From an uncultured Lachnospiraceae bacterium (GTDB lineage: Bacteria > Bacillota > Clostridia > Lachnospirales > Lachnospiraceae), in contig CANQDA010000023.1 in the NCBI GenBank assembly GCA_947591155.1, positions 1 through 64,000 on the forward strand: 64,000 bases of DNA. The letters run 5' to 3'. The notes under the pieces are model-generated. The model did no database searches. It was given only the letters and a program-made list of their open reading frames with translations, and was not told the origin of the DNA. The translations under genes were made by a program, and so were the position numbers. Positions 1 to 8,896 of the stretch are shown here, one piece after another (within the stretch, counting starts at the first letter, position 1; the number at the start of each line of letters is the position of its first letter).

Positions 1-116
1 TTGTAGTTGCCGTACTGCTCCAGGTATTTCGCGTCGATACCTGCCTTTGCTGCGATCTCGGTGATTGGCGACATGGTTGTCTCCTGTGCAATCTCAATGT
101 CTGATTTGTAGCCCAT
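1..116 (-). CDS. fhs: Formate-tetrahydrofolate ligase, N-terminal fragment (cut by window edge)
   Basis: Only the first 38 codons are in the window. They read MGYKSDIEIAQ followed by a segment with SPITEIAAKAGID and YLEQYGNY, which matches the conserved N-terminus of formate-tetrahydrofolate ligases (SDIEIAQ ... ELYGKY). The enzyme joins formate to tetrahydrofolate with ATP, the first step of the methyl branch of the Wood-Ljungdahl pathway. The ATG lies about 10 nt after an AAAGGAG site. It is the last gene seen in the acs operon, 44 bp downstream of the DUF3786 gene. The identification rests on a short stretch, but the operon context fits well. Confidence 0.9.
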   Translation of the reverse strand, partial: MGYKSDIEIAQETTMSPITEIAAKAGIDAKYLEQYGNY

Positions 117-160
117 GATTATCTAGCTCCTTTCATTTTATATTATATTTTTATATTTTT

Positions 161-796
161 TTACGCGGACTTGAGCGTCCCTATGATAATGTCGCACGCG
201 ACGACTAGATCCTCCGCGTGGAACACCGCCGGGAAATTATCGCTGAACAAAATCTGCGAGGATGGCGGAAATTCCTCGTCCCCGCCCCAGAGCTGGAAGC
301 GGACAAAAAATCCGTCGAACACCTCGAACTCGTAGCCTGCGTCCCCGGCCTTGATCTCTTTCGCGCCCAGTTTCTCGCACGCGACGCGAAACGCGTCCAA
401 CTTATTCCCGTAGGAAAACGCAAGCCGCATCATACACCTGCCGTTGAACTGCCGGTAATAGACCTCACCCCAGGGGATATCGCGGTACGTCATGAATTTT
501 CCAGTACCGGCCGCCTGCGCGCCCTCGATCAGATAGCGGATCACAAAAATCTGCGCCGCATTCATGGCAAGCAGCGGACAGTAGCCGTCATCCTCTTCCG
601 TGCGCTTCACCGTGAACTCCGGGAAACCGACCTCATAGTCCTTTCCGAGAAAGCGCAGCGTAAAACTCTGCTTCTCCTCCGAATACGGAAAGCCAGTGCG
701 CGCGCTGATCTCCTGCGGGTCTTTTTTCACATATTCTTCCTTGTAATGTTCAAACGGAACCCGCTCCTTGTTGTCCTTCTCGTATGCGATGTCCAT
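161..796 (-). CDS. DUF3786 family protein of the Wood-Ljungdahl operon
   Basis: This 211-residue soluble protein resembles DUF3786 proteins, judged from segments such as YRDIPWGEVYYRQFNGR and WGGDEEFPPSSQILFSDNFP. The family is often found beside CO dehydrogenase/acetyl-CoA synthase and corrinoid genes in acetogens, but I know of no assigned biochemical role. No signal peptide or membrane segment is evident. The start follows AAGGAG with good spacing. It sits between acsV and fhs in the same orientation, so it is probably co-transcribed. The position suggests a part in methyl or corrinoid chemistry, which is inference only. Confidence 0.8.
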   Translation of the reverse strand: MDIAYEKDNKERVPFEHYKEEYVKKDPQEISARTGFPYSEEKQSFTLRFLGKDYEVGFPEFTVKRTEEDDGYCPLLAMNAAQIFVIRYLIEGAQAAGTGKFMTYRDIPWGEVYYRQFNGRCMMRLAFSYGNKLDAFRVACEKLGAKEIKAGDAGYEFEVFDGFFVRFQLWGGDEEFPPSSQILFSDNFPAVFHAEDLVVACDIIIGTLKSA

Positions 797-928
797 ACCG
801 GTCGCTCCTTTTGTTCGTATTTGTACGATGAGCCGTGCACACCTTGCAAAGCCTTCAGCTTTCCCGCCTGGGTGCGCTTTTCATTAGACTCGAAAAAACT
901 CGCTAGGTGGCATATGTGTCGGTCGCAG

Positions 929-2857
929 CTACTTCATTTCCAGAGATGGAAACAGCGTCGCGTCCGTGTGCGGCAGAAAGCAGCTCGCCACAAACTCGTC
1001 CATATACGACGGCTCGTTGCTGAGCTCGAGATAGGTCATGTTGTGGGCGACGTCCGCCACCTTCGCCTCCGCCTCCTTCGAGTACAGGATCGCGTACGCG
1101 CCTGAGAGCGACGAGTTCCCGATGTAGGTGAATTTCTCCAGCTCGATGTCCGGGAACATGCCGATGTTGACGGCGTTGCGCATATTGATGCCGCTGCCGA
1201 TCCCGCCTGCCACCAGCACACGCTCGATCATGCTCACGTCGAAGTCAAGGGAGCTTAACATCACGCGAATAGCCGAGAAGATCGCGCCCTTCGCGCGGAT
1301 AAAGTTGTCAATATCCACCTCGGTCAGCTCAATATCCTTGACCGAAGCCGCGTCTTCCTTAAACGCCAGCACGTAGCTTCCCATGCCGTAGCTGTCGTGG
1401 CGGATGCGCTCGCCCTCACGGATAAACTTGCCCTTCGGGCTGATGATCCCGCAGCGGAACAGCTCGCTGATGATATCGATGATGCCGGAGCCGCAGATGC
1501 CGACCGGCTTCTGTCCCTCGTCCCCGACGATCTTGAACGTCGGCTCCATCGTGTCCTTGTCGATCGTACAGGCCTCGATCGCTCCATCGGTCGCACGCAT
1601 GCCGCAGCTGATGTCGCCGCCCTCAAAAGCCGGGCCCGCGGAGCAGGCACAGCTCATCATGAACTCGGAGTTGCCGAAGACAAGCTCCCCGTTCGTGCCG
1701 AGGTCGATGAAAAGCGACATCTCCTCGCTGTTCCAAATCGTGCTCGCCAGCGTGCCGGCTGTGATATCGCCGCCCACGTAGCTGCCGATGTTCGGCGCCA
1801 TGAGAATGCGCGCGTGCGGGTAAATGTGAATGCCAAGGTCCTGCGCACAGATGGAATCCGTCTCAAAAAATGTGGGGATAAACGGTTCCATACGCACCGG
1901 ATCGGCGTCGACGCCGACAAACAGATGATTCATCGTCGTGTTGCCCGCGGCGCACATGCGGTAGACCTGTTCCGGAGCAACGCCCGCAGACGCGCACATC
2001 GCGTCGATCAACGGATTCAGCGTCTCTTTTATGATCGCGTCCTGAAGCTTCTTCCGCCCGCCGTCCTTCTGCTGTTCGATGATGCGGTTGATGACGTCCG
2101 CGCCGTAACGGATCTGACCGTTCCCTGCGGATGCCTTCGCTAAAATCTCTCCGCTGATCATGTCGATAATAAGCGCGGATACCGTCGTCGTGCCGATGTC
2201 CACCGCCAGACCGCAGACCTGCGCCCTCTCGTCCGCGGGTAGCACATCGAGCACTTCCACACGTTCGCCTTCCCTGCTGACGACGCACTGCACCTTGAAG
2301 GATGATTTTCGGAAGACCTCCGAGAGCTTCACGAGCGTGGCAAAGGAAAGCTTCACCTCCGACGCGCCGCAGGCAGCCTCCACCGCCCACGTCAGGCGCT
2401 CGTTGTCCGGCATCGTGTTGTCCAAAGAAGGCTCTTCCATCGTAATTTCAACAACTTCTAAGTCATTTTTGAAAGCGATCCCGGCATACGCAATGTCGTT
2501 CTTCGTCTTTTCAAAAATCTGTAATTCCTCCGCAGAACCAAGATCCGCAACTTTCATCCTGCTTCGATAGGCGGACGCGATGTCCGGGACGAGCACCTCC
2601 ACGTCCGCGACGATCTTGCTGACGCAGGACAACCTCCAACCCTGCGCGTACTCCTCGTCCGTGATGTGCCTCGTCTGCTTTGAGTCCAGCTCTCCGCCCG
2701 TCAGTTTTACCTTACATTTTCCGCAAGCTGCATTTCCGCTGCATGGCGCGTCGATCGCCACGTTCGCCTTTCTGGCCACCTCAAGAAGATTTTCACCGGG
2801 ACCGGCGAAGACCTCGACGGGCTCGCCGTTCTCGAACTTAAAAGTCACTTTGTACAT
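929..2857 (-). CDS. acsV: Reductive activator of the corrinoid iron-sulfur protein (RACo)
   Basis: This 642-residue protein has an N-terminal plant-type [2Fe-2S] ferredoxin domain with Cys39, Cys45, Cys48 and Cys78. A linker follows, then an ASKHA ATPase-like domain with the phosphate-binding motif VDIGTTTVSALIID near residue 220 and a second, FIDLGTNGE, near 385. RACo uses ATP to return the inactive Co(II) corrinoid protein to Co(I). Length and domain order agree with characterised RACo proteins. It lies downstream of acsE, after a 188-bp gap containing hairpins. The assignment is firm; the exact electron donor cannot be read from sequence. Confidence 0.93.
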   Translation of the reverse strand: MYKVTFKFENGEPVEVFAGPGENLLEVARKANVAIDAPCSGNAACGKCKVKLTGGELDSKQTRHITDEEYAQGWRLSCVSKIVADVEVLVPDIASAYRSRMKVADLGSAEELQIFEKTKNDIAYAGIAFKNDLEVVEITMEEPSLDNTMPDNERLTWAVEAACGASEVKLSFATLVKLSEVFRKSSFKVQCVVSREGERVEVLDVLPADERAQVCGLAVDIGTTTVSALIIDMISGEILAKASAGNGQIRYGADVINRIIEQQKDGGRKKLQDAIIKETLNPLIDAMCASAGVAPEQVYRMCAAGNTTMNHLFVGVDADPVRMEPFIPTFFETDSICAQDLGIHIYPHARILMAPNIGSYVGGDITAGTLASTIWNSEEMSLFIDLGTNGELVFGNSEFMMSCACSAGPAFEGGDISCGMRATDGAIEACTIDKDTMEPTFKIVGDEGQKPVGICGSGIIDIISELFRCGIISPKGKFIREGERIRHDSYGMGSYVLAFKEDAASVKDIELTEVDIDNFIRAKGAIFSAIRVMLSSLDFDVSMIERVLVAGGIGSGINMRNAVNIGMFPDIELEKFTYIGNSSLSGAYAILYSKEAEAKVADVAHNMTYLELSNEPSYMDEFVASCFLPHTDATLFPSLEMK

Positions 2858-2941
2858 AAGTTACCCCACGTTATTCTTTTTCAGATTCAGCCGCACTTTT
2901 TTTCACTGCGGCCTGTATCTGGTAAAATATATCTCTACTGA

Positions 2942-2973
2942 TACACCCGGATACCGAAACGGTTCCGGGTGTA
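2942..2973 (-). other. Hairpin in the acsE-acsV gap
   Basis: TACACCCGGA pairs with TCCGGGTGTA, and inside it ACCG-AAA-CGGT continues the stem with one unpaired T. This gives a nearly perfect stem of about 14 bp in the gap 2858-3045. No T-run follows on the transcribed strand, so it is not a convincing terminator. A second, weaker stem (GCCGCA/TGCGGC) lies near 2911-2935. Confidence 0.6.
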
Positions 2974-3045
2974 CGGTTTCCGCCCCGGTCTGAAACCTTA
3001 CTGCCAAAGCCGTAAGCTTATGACCGGATGCGATATGTTCTGTGA

Positions 3046-3831
3046 TCAGATCTCAAGATAAGAATCTGCATACAGCGTATTGTTCTTGAATACGTCGCAG
3101 GACTTGATCGTCTCCATCAGGCGCAGATCGTTCGGGTTCACGATCGCGGAGGTAAGACCCTGCATCATGCACATCGCGACAAGCGCGGAATCCATGATCG
3201 GACGGATGTGCTTCGGCATACCGTTGGAGTTGTTGGAAAGTCCGCCGGTGGAATTCAGACCCATGTCGGAGAACATCTTAATGCACTCCAGGATCTCCAT
3301 CTGCTTGTCCTGCATGCCCTTCACGACGAGGAACAGCGGGTCGAACCAGAGGTCGGTCGGCTCCATGCCGTGCTCAAGGCCTCTCTCGAGCAGCGTCTGG
3401 CAGTAAGCCATACGCTCGTCATTGTCCTTCGCGATGCCTTCGCCGTTGCACAGCGCGATGACGATCGCGTCGTTCGCCGCAGCGAGGTCCACGTTCTCGA
3501 TCCTGCCCGCCGCATCCGCGGAGTTCACGATCGGCTTGCCCTTGGAACGGTTGTAGACAGAGATACCTGCCTCGATCGCCTTCTTGTTGGACGTATCCAG
3601 CGCAAGCGGAACATTGTCGAAGTTGCTCTGAAGGAGCTGTACCGCCCACTTCATCAGATCTTCGCCATAGCCCTCCGCCGGTCCGATGTTAACGTCGAGG
3701 TAAACCGCGCCTGCGTCAAGCTGCTGTTTCGCACGAGCAAGGATCGGCTCCGGATCTCTCTCCATAAAAGCCTTGTTGACCGCCGGAGCAGTCGTGGAAA
3801 GTCTCTCACCAATTGTAACGAATTTTGCCAT
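3046..3831 (-). CDS. acsE: Methyltetrahydrofolate:corrinoid/iron-sulfur protein methyltransferase
   Basis: The protein is 261 residues, the usual size for AcsE, and forms a single pterin-binding TIM barrel. Recognisable segments are YLDVNIGPAEG near residue 44, PLALDTSNKKAIEAG near 75 and the C-terminal GGLSNNSNGMP. It moves the methyl group from methyl-tetrahydrofolate to the Co(I) centre of the AcsC/AcsD protein, joining the methyl and carbonyl branches. It lies directly downstream of acsC with a 113-bp gap that holds a small GCTCC/GGAGC hairpin. The start has a good ribosome site (aaaGGAGAGAA). Confidence 0.95.
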   Translation of the reverse strand: MAKFVTIGERLSTTAPAVNKAFMERDPEPILARAKQQLDAGAVYLDVNIGPAEGYGEDLMKWAVQLLQSNFDNVPLALDTSNKKAIEAGISVYNRSKGKPIVNSADAAGRIENVDLAAANDAIVIALCNGEGIAKDNDERMAYCQTLLERGLEHGMEPTDLWFDPLFLVVKGMQDKQMEILECIKMFSDMGLNSTGGLSNNSNGMPKHIRPIMDSALVAMCMMQGLTSAIVNPNDLRLMETIKSCDVFKNNTLYADSYLEI

Positions 3832-3944
3832 TGTTTCTCTCCTTTCACGTAATAAATTGAGATCGCTCCCCTGACGGAGCAGCCGGTAAATTTCTTTCCC
3901 GGACTACATCCGCACGGGAGATTTAAAATACACAGGTAATGATT

Positions 3945-5294
3945 TTACGCTGTCAGATCCTTCATGAACTTCACGAGCTGTACCGCCTCGTTCGGAGCGA
4001 TGATGATCTCCCAGCCCGGAAGCTTCGCCTCAAGCTCGCCCTTCAAGACAGCAACCTTGCCCGGGATGACAAGCTTTCTGGACTTCAGCTTGCCCTCGAT
4101 ATCCTGCTCCTTGAAGAACTTCTCGATCGTACCCGCAGAGAATTTGCCCGCGGCCCAGGACGTCAGAACGGAAAGTCCACCCGCATCGTTGATGATCAGG
4201 TTGAGCGGCACGCCGGAACGCTCCAGCTCGCCGGATACCACGAAGTAGGTCAGCGCGAAGTCTACCGTCGTGACACAGATCGAATTCTCGTCCGCACCGT
4301 TCAGTGGGTAGATACCCGGCTCGACCTTCATCGGCTTCTGCGGATCGGTGAACAGGTTCTGGCGCAGGCCGTACAGCGGAAGCGCCTCCGCGTAGCCGAG
4401 CTGCTCCATGACAACGATCGAACCGTATTTCATCGTGAACAGGGAAGCCAGAGCCGCCTGCAGATGCGCGTTGCCCTTTGCCAGACAGCAGGCGCGCACG
4501 ATCGACGGATAACCGCAGGTACGGTCGCCGTCCTTGATCGCGGCCTTACGGAACTGTACCGCCGTCGCGAACGCATCCTTGATGGAATTGCTGCCCGCGT
4601 CAATCAGCAGGTTCTTGTTGCCGAGTTTCTCGAGAGCCGCTACCGTGTCGTAGAGCTCGTTGATGTCCTTGCCCTGTACGCCCAGCGCAATGCCGGCCGC
4701 AGTCGCCACTGCGTTCATCGCCTCGTAGTTGGAAGCGTTCGCACCGTTCAATACCGGCTTCGTATCCTTCACCAGCTCGACAGCCTCTTTCGCAACGTCC
4801 GCATCGTCGCAGCCGAGGATCAGCAGACGGCCGACAGCCGCAGCCTTCTTCACCAGCTCAAGATACTTGTCCTTGCCCGATGCCGCGTCATAGTTTACAT
4901 AGATCATCTCTACGTACATTCTCTCACCGATACGCTCATAGTCCACCTTCGGAACCGCCGCGAGCTTCGCGTCGATCTCGGCGTCGTCCATGCAGCTGCA
5001 TACGGACACCGCGTATCTCGTCTTGTTCACGAACGTCTTCTCGTGGCGGAACAGCACCGTCTCGCCGCCGAGTGTCATCTCGTTCTCGCCCGCGCCGATC
5101 TTTACGGTCTTCATGGGCGGAGCGGTCGCCTCGTTGAGCTGAGCCTTTGCGTCCTCAGAGAAATACGGGCAGGCGTCAACGGATACCGCGCCCTGCGCGA
5201 CCTTCATGGAAAAAGCCATACAGGTCGGGCTGCCGCACTCCTTACAGTTTTTCTTTGGTGACAGTTTGAAAATATCAAGACCTTTCAATGCCAT
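3945..5294 (-). CDS. acsC: Corrinoid/iron-sulfur protein, large (gamma) subunit
   Basis: This 449-residue protein begins with the small [4Fe-4S] domain: Cys17, Cys20, Cys25 and Cys42 in a CX2CX4CX16C pattern. A TIM barrel and a C-terminal Rossmann-like corrinoid-binding domain follow. It carries the methyl group on cobalt between AcsE and acetyl-CoA synthase, as a heterodimer with AcsD encoded immediately upstream (30-bp gap). Length is normal for the family. The cluster domain is the one that accepts electrons for reductive activation by AcsV. Confidence 0.95.
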   Translation of the reverse strand: MALKGLDIFKLSPKKNCKECGSPTCMAFSMKVAQGAVSVDACPYFSEDAKAQLNEATAPPMKTVKIGAGENEMTLGGETVLFRHEKTFVNKTRYAVSVCSCMDDAEIDAKLAAVPKVDYERIGERMYVEMIYVNYDAASGKDKYLELVKKAAAVGRLLILGCDDADVAKEAVELVKDTKPVLNGANASNYEAMNAVATAAGIALGVQGKDINELYDTVAALEKLGNKNLLIDAGSNSIKDAFATAVQFRKAAIKDGDRTCGYPSIVRACCLAKGNAHLQAALASLFTMKYGSIVVMEQLGYAEALPLYGLRQNLFTDPQKPMKVEPGIYPLNGADENSICVTTVDFALTYFVVSGELERSGVPLNLIINDAGGLSVLTSWAAGKFSAGTIEKFFKEQDIEGKLKSRKLVIPGKVAVLKGELEAKLPGWEIIIAPNEAVQLVKFMKDLTA

Positions 5295-5324
5295 ATCATT
5301 TTTCCTCCTTATGCTTCAGTTTGC

Positions 5325-6266
5325 TTATACTAATTCCTTGACCAGGGTTGAAATCGTCTTAGCAGATTCCGGATGTCTCAGGATGACAGCGTTGGAACCG
5401 GCCGCGAGCACCGCCGCCGCGGTCTCGATCTCCATATCCACGCCGCGCTCTTCCTGATTTCCCCATTCAGGCATATCAGCTTCGGAAGCTACCGCTTCCT
5501 TTACATTCCAAACCTCAGAAGCTACCGGAGTAACGATCGGCATCTGAAGCGTCGCATCGCTCTGGGCCAGCGCCGCGGCCTTTACACGGTCCATCGTGGA
5601 AACCACATACTCGAAACCGTAGCCTGCGGAAGCCGTACCGACGTTCATGACGACGCTCTGTCCGCTCACGCCGAGCTGTGTCAGCAGAACATTCAGCTGC
5701 TTTGCAAGGTTGATATCCACCGCGGACTCAGCGCCGACGACCTGCTTGTACGCAAGGCCTGCCGAAGCGCCGACCGTCTTGTAGTTCTCTTCTTTTGCCG
5801 CAAGGATCACGGCGTTCTTTCCGGCAAGCGCAGCCGCCGCCTTGTCGAGCAGCTCCGCATCCTTCTCCACGTTCTTGCATCCGCAGACGACAAGCGGAAG
5901 GTCAACCGCCTCCGCGACTTCCTTCACCAGAGCGATCAGCTCCTCCGTGGATTTGTTCTTTCCGTTCGGGTCTCCGCCTTCCAAACGGACGCTGAGGAAA
6001 TCAACACCCTCAAAGGTAGCGGCCTTCTTCGCCATGTCGACGACGGAAGCGCAGCCCTCGTAACACTTCCGGATGCACTCCGGCTCTGCCTCCATGCCGC
6101 CGTCCGTGATCTCGATGCCTACCTTAGGCGCGTTCTCGATCGCGTCGTCAAAGGTGTAAAACGGAAGTACGTTCTCTCCTCCGATCGTGATCGCCTTGTC
6201 GCCGGTACCCATCGTGACAGCGTTGATCTTTGCATTGAATTTTCCTGATTTTGCAGTAAACGGCAT
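5325..6266 (-). CDS. acsD: Corrinoid/iron-sulfur protein, small (beta) subunit
   Basis: This 313-residue protein is a TIM-barrel subunit that pairs with AcsC to form the corrinoid/iron-sulfur protein. Diagnostic stretches are FLSVRLEGGDPNGKNKS, LPLVVCGCKN and the C-terminal WNVKEAVASEADMPEWGN. Unlike AcsC it has no cluster-binding cysteines. It precedes acsC by 30 bp and is separated from acsB by an unusually long, palindrome-filled gap of 475 bp. A GGAGG site lies just upstream of the ATG. Confidence 0.95.
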   Translation of the reverse strand: MPFTAKSGKFNAKINAVTMGTGDKAITIGGENVLPFYTFDDAIENAPKVGIEITDGGMEAEPECIRKCYEGCASVVDMAKKAATFEGVDFLSVRLEGGDPNGKNKSTEELIALVKEVAEAVDLPLVVCGCKNVEKDAELLDKAAAALAGKNAVILAAKEENYKTVGASAGLAYKQVVGAESAVDINLAKQLNVLLTQLGVSGQSVVMNVGTASAGYGFEYVVSTMDRVKAAALAQSDATLQMPIVTPVASEVWNVKEAVASEADMPEWGNQEERGVDMEIETAAAVLAAGSNAVILRHPESAKTISTLVKELV

Positions 6267-6741
6267 TTCTCTTATACCTCCTCGTGATTATATACCTCTG
6301 CGGGTGCCTGGGGTGACAGACCGCAAGGGTAAGGTTTATTTTTCGGGTAATGAATACCCGGTACCGCACTTAGAAAAATAATAACAATGGATTAATATAT
6401 AATAAAACAAAGTAAAAATCCATTGTTTTGAATCATTATGACTTCCGGTTAGAAAATCTTTGAATGATTCACGTAATATATCACTTTAGACTCGAGAAAA
6501 TGCTTCGCATTTTCTCTCGTTAAGAAATCCATGACGTTCTCATAGGAATTGCCATAAAATGGCAATTCCTATGTCGATCGTCAATCGTCGGTCTGTCTTC
6601 GCTTCGCTCGACATACCAGCTCTAAAAAGTTCAATTGCTTTCTGTCAACTGCGTTGACGAAGCTACGCTTCCCGCAATTGAACTTTTTATCGCTAAGGCC
6701 CCAGGGAATGCCTGTGCAAGCACGCATTCCCTTTGCGGGCC
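6267..6741 (-). other. 475-bp acsB-acsD gap packed with inverted repeats
   Basis: No convincing gene is seen here. The stretch contains at least five inverted repeats: CGGGTA/TACCCG near 6345; AACAATGGATT (6383-6393) with AATCCATTGTT (6417-6427); GAGAAAATGC/GCATTTTCTC (6494-6516, 3-nt loop); a perfect 15-bp stem with a 3-nt loop (6541-6573); and a 16-bp stem (6623-6638/6674-6689) enclosing two small hairpins. A further stem (6694-6701/6737-6744 with an inner 9-bp stem) overlaps the acsB stop codon. None is followed by a proper T-run. They may set mRNA processing, stability or partial termination between acsB and acsDC; that is inference. Confidence 0.75.
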
Positions 6742-8880
6742 TTACATCATCGGTTCCATGCTCAGTGCCGGATGGCCCTTCTCCTCAAGGAACGCAAGCA
6801 AGGTCTCGGGATCTTCCGCAACGGTCTCGTCACCGATCATATCCGTGAAGTTGTCGATGCCGTAGAGCTCCTTCGCCGTGGCGTTCAGTCTGTCGGCCAC
6901 CTGCTCCTTCAGATCCTTCGGCATCCACACGATACGCTCGATACCGCCCTCAGCCTTCATGAACTTCTTGGAAGCGATGAAGTGCTTGCCGTGGCCCATG
7001 AAGCCCGGTGTCTGCACGCCGCCGCCCGTCATGGAAGCCAGCTCCGGGAAGGTCATGCCGATCGGGGTCATGCCCGCGTACTCACGGTTCGCGATACACA
7101 CGCCGTTCGACAGCGGCTCAATACCGCAGATGCACTCGAAGCATCCGCAGGATGTCATCGGCTTCTCGATGATGGAATACAGGGAAACATCCTCCAGCGC
7201 GCCCTGGGAGAACTTGCGGACTGCCTCGTTGACATCCTCGTACTCACCGATACGCTCGTCGATCGGGCGCTCCTTCGTGATCACCTGGCACGGTCCCTGC
7301 GGATCCAGCTCGTTGGTCGCCTTCGCGTCCAGCCACGAAACGGCGCCGCAAAGTCCGAGTCTCTCCGGCGTAACCACGCACACGTGGCTCGGGGAGAATG
7401 CCTGGCACATGATGCAGCTGTAGTATACGTCCACGCTCTCGTCGGTCAGCGTGTTCAGACGCTCGTCACGCTTGTCGAACGTCGGGATCGCCACCTCGTG
7501 ACGAAGCTTCGTGCACTGCTCCGGCTCGGTATAGATTGTTACCTGACACTTGTCAACAACCGCCGCGAACTCGCTCTTTACTCTCGCGTAGAGCACTTCG
7601 CCGAGATGCTTCAGGCCAAAGCCCGCGTTGAATGTATCCTTGCTCACACGAACACGGATCATGTCGCGCTGTCCGGTGTGCATCATACCCTCAACACAGT
7701 TCAGGTAGGAGTGGAACTTACGCTCGATAACCGGCTCGAAGTCGGACTGCATGTTCTTGCCTGCCACCTGCACGACATAAGCGATGCTCTGCTTGCTGCC
7801 CTCTGGGAAATCCTTGATGTCCGGCCCGATAACTTCGATCTTGTGATCCTCGACCTCGTTCGCTTCCTTCGTCTGCACCAGCTCAAAGCAGTCGACACGG
7901 GAACCGTCGAACTCGATCTGCATATCGCCGCGGCGGATGATCTCGCCCTCGAACGCGGATGCGAACGCAACCGGGATATCGATCTTCGTGATCTTGATCT
8001 TGATGTCGCGCGCCTCGAGGGACGTCGCGTTCCACTTGTCCACATCCGGCTGCACGATCAGGCTCTTCGGAACGGTGAACGGATAGTCGTTCGTGATCGC
8101 CGGGAAGCCCATCGCTATCGCGCCTGCGCCGCAGGCAAGCGTCACATTGTCAAGCGGAGCGAACGCGTTGACGAACGCGAACACACGCTTCATCGTGTAC
8201 TCGTTCAGGCCCTTGGAATCGCCCGGCGTGATGTTGCCGAAGATCAGAGCCGCGCGGACTGCTACGGAAATAACGTGCGCAACGCTTAAGATGTCGTCGC
8301 CCAGCGGAAGGATACGCACGCCCGGTCCCGTCTTGACGCCCTTCTCGACACACTGGTCGATGATGCCGCCGATCATGGCGACAAGCATGCCCTGTCCCTG
8401 ATAGCTCTTCACGAGGGCAACGCCCTGCTCAGCCGTCGGAGCCGGCCCGATGATAACCGCTACGCCCGGGATATCGCCGGTAACGAGCGGAACGCCCTGC
8501 TCACGCACGTAAGCGTCACTCAAATGCCCCGTGTACGGAGCCTCGTACGGCGTAGCGCCGTCGATATACTTCAGAACTTCATAAAATTCTGCGCACAGCA
8601 GGGTCGCCCAACCGGACTGGAACCCGTCGTGCAGTCTCTGGTTTCTCGTCATCATGGACTTCACAACGCCGAGCGCTTCCTTCAGCTCGCCGAGGTTGCC
8701 AACCTTGTTGCCGGTCATGCCGTAATAGCTCGGAAGGCTGTAAGCCGTGTCCGGGAAAGCAATCGCCTTGTCAGCGCCGTACTTCTCTACAGCTTCGTTG
8801 ACCGCTTTCTCTACGCGCTCATACACTGTGTCGTTGCCGTTAAATATAAGATCTAATAATCTCACTTTCTCTACCTCCAC
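6742..8880 (-). CDS. acsB: Acetyl-CoA synthase (CODH/ACS alpha subunit)
   Basis: This 712-residue protein makes acetyl-CoA from CO, the corrinoid-bound methyl group and CoA at the nickel A-cluster. All six A-cluster cysteines are visible: Cys489, Cys492, Cys501, Cys511, and the CGC pair Cys578 and Cys580. These match the Moorella enzyme (506, 509, 518, 528, 595, 597) with a constant offset of 17. The full N-terminal domain is present, so it can dock on CO dehydrogenase as in bacterial CODH/ACS, unlike the shorter archaeal form. Its stop codon lies inside a hairpin. A 16-bp gap separates it from the CooS-like gene upstream. Confidence 0.97.
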   Translation of the reverse strand: MEVEKVRLLDLIFNGNDTVYERVEKAVNEAVEKYGADKAIAFPDTAYSLPSYYGMTGNKVGNLGELKEALGVVKSMMTRNQRLHDGFQSGWATLLCAEFYEVLKYIDGATPYEAPYTGHLSDAYVREQGVPLVTGDIPGVAVIIGPAPTAEQGVALVKSYQGQGMLVAMIGGIIDQCVEKGVKTGPGVRILPLGDDILSVAHVISVAVRAALIFGNITPGDSKGLNEYTMKRVFAFVNAFAPLDNVTLACGAGAIAMGFPAITNDYPFTVPKSLIVQPDVDKWNATSLEARDIKIKITKIDIPVAFASAFEGEIIRRGDMQIEFDGSRVDCFELVQTKEANEVEDHKIEVIGPDIKDFPEGSKQSIAYVVQVAGKNMQSDFEPVIERKFHSYLNCVEGMMHTGQRDMIRVRVSKDTFNAGFGLKHLGEVLYARVKSEFAAVVDKCQVTIYTEPEQCTKLRHEVAIPTFDKRDERLNTLTDESVDVYYSCIMCQAFSPSHVCVVTPERLGLCGAVSWLDAKATNELDPQGPCQVITKERPIDERIGEYEDVNEAVRKFSQGALEDVSLYSIIEKPMTSCGCFECICGIEPLSNGVCIANREYAGMTPIGMTFPELASMTGGGVQTPGFMGHGKHFIASKKFMKAEGGIERIVWMPKDLKEQVADRLNATAKELYGIDNFTDMIGDETVAEDPETLLAFLEEKGHPALSMEPMM

Positions 8881-8896
8881 TTTTTTTAGTTATCTT

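Noticed and set aside
117..160. Tetrahydrofolate or cobalamin riboswitch near fhs or acs genes
   Set aside because: The gap before fhs is only 44 bp, and no cobalamin-box-like segment was seen in any acs gap.
6623..6744. Stems after acsB as ordinary rho-independent terminators
   Set aside because: No run of T follows the stems on the transcribed strand, and the downstream acs genes lack an obvious new promoter.
6733..8289. Long open frame of 518 codons on the plus strand opposite acsB
   Set aside because: It mirrors acsB codons in G+C-rich DNA; the product has no family features, is full of Arg/His/Leu, and acsB is certain on the other strand. The same holds for the long frames opposite acsC (3939-5261), der (16458-17792) and ffh (28112-29479).
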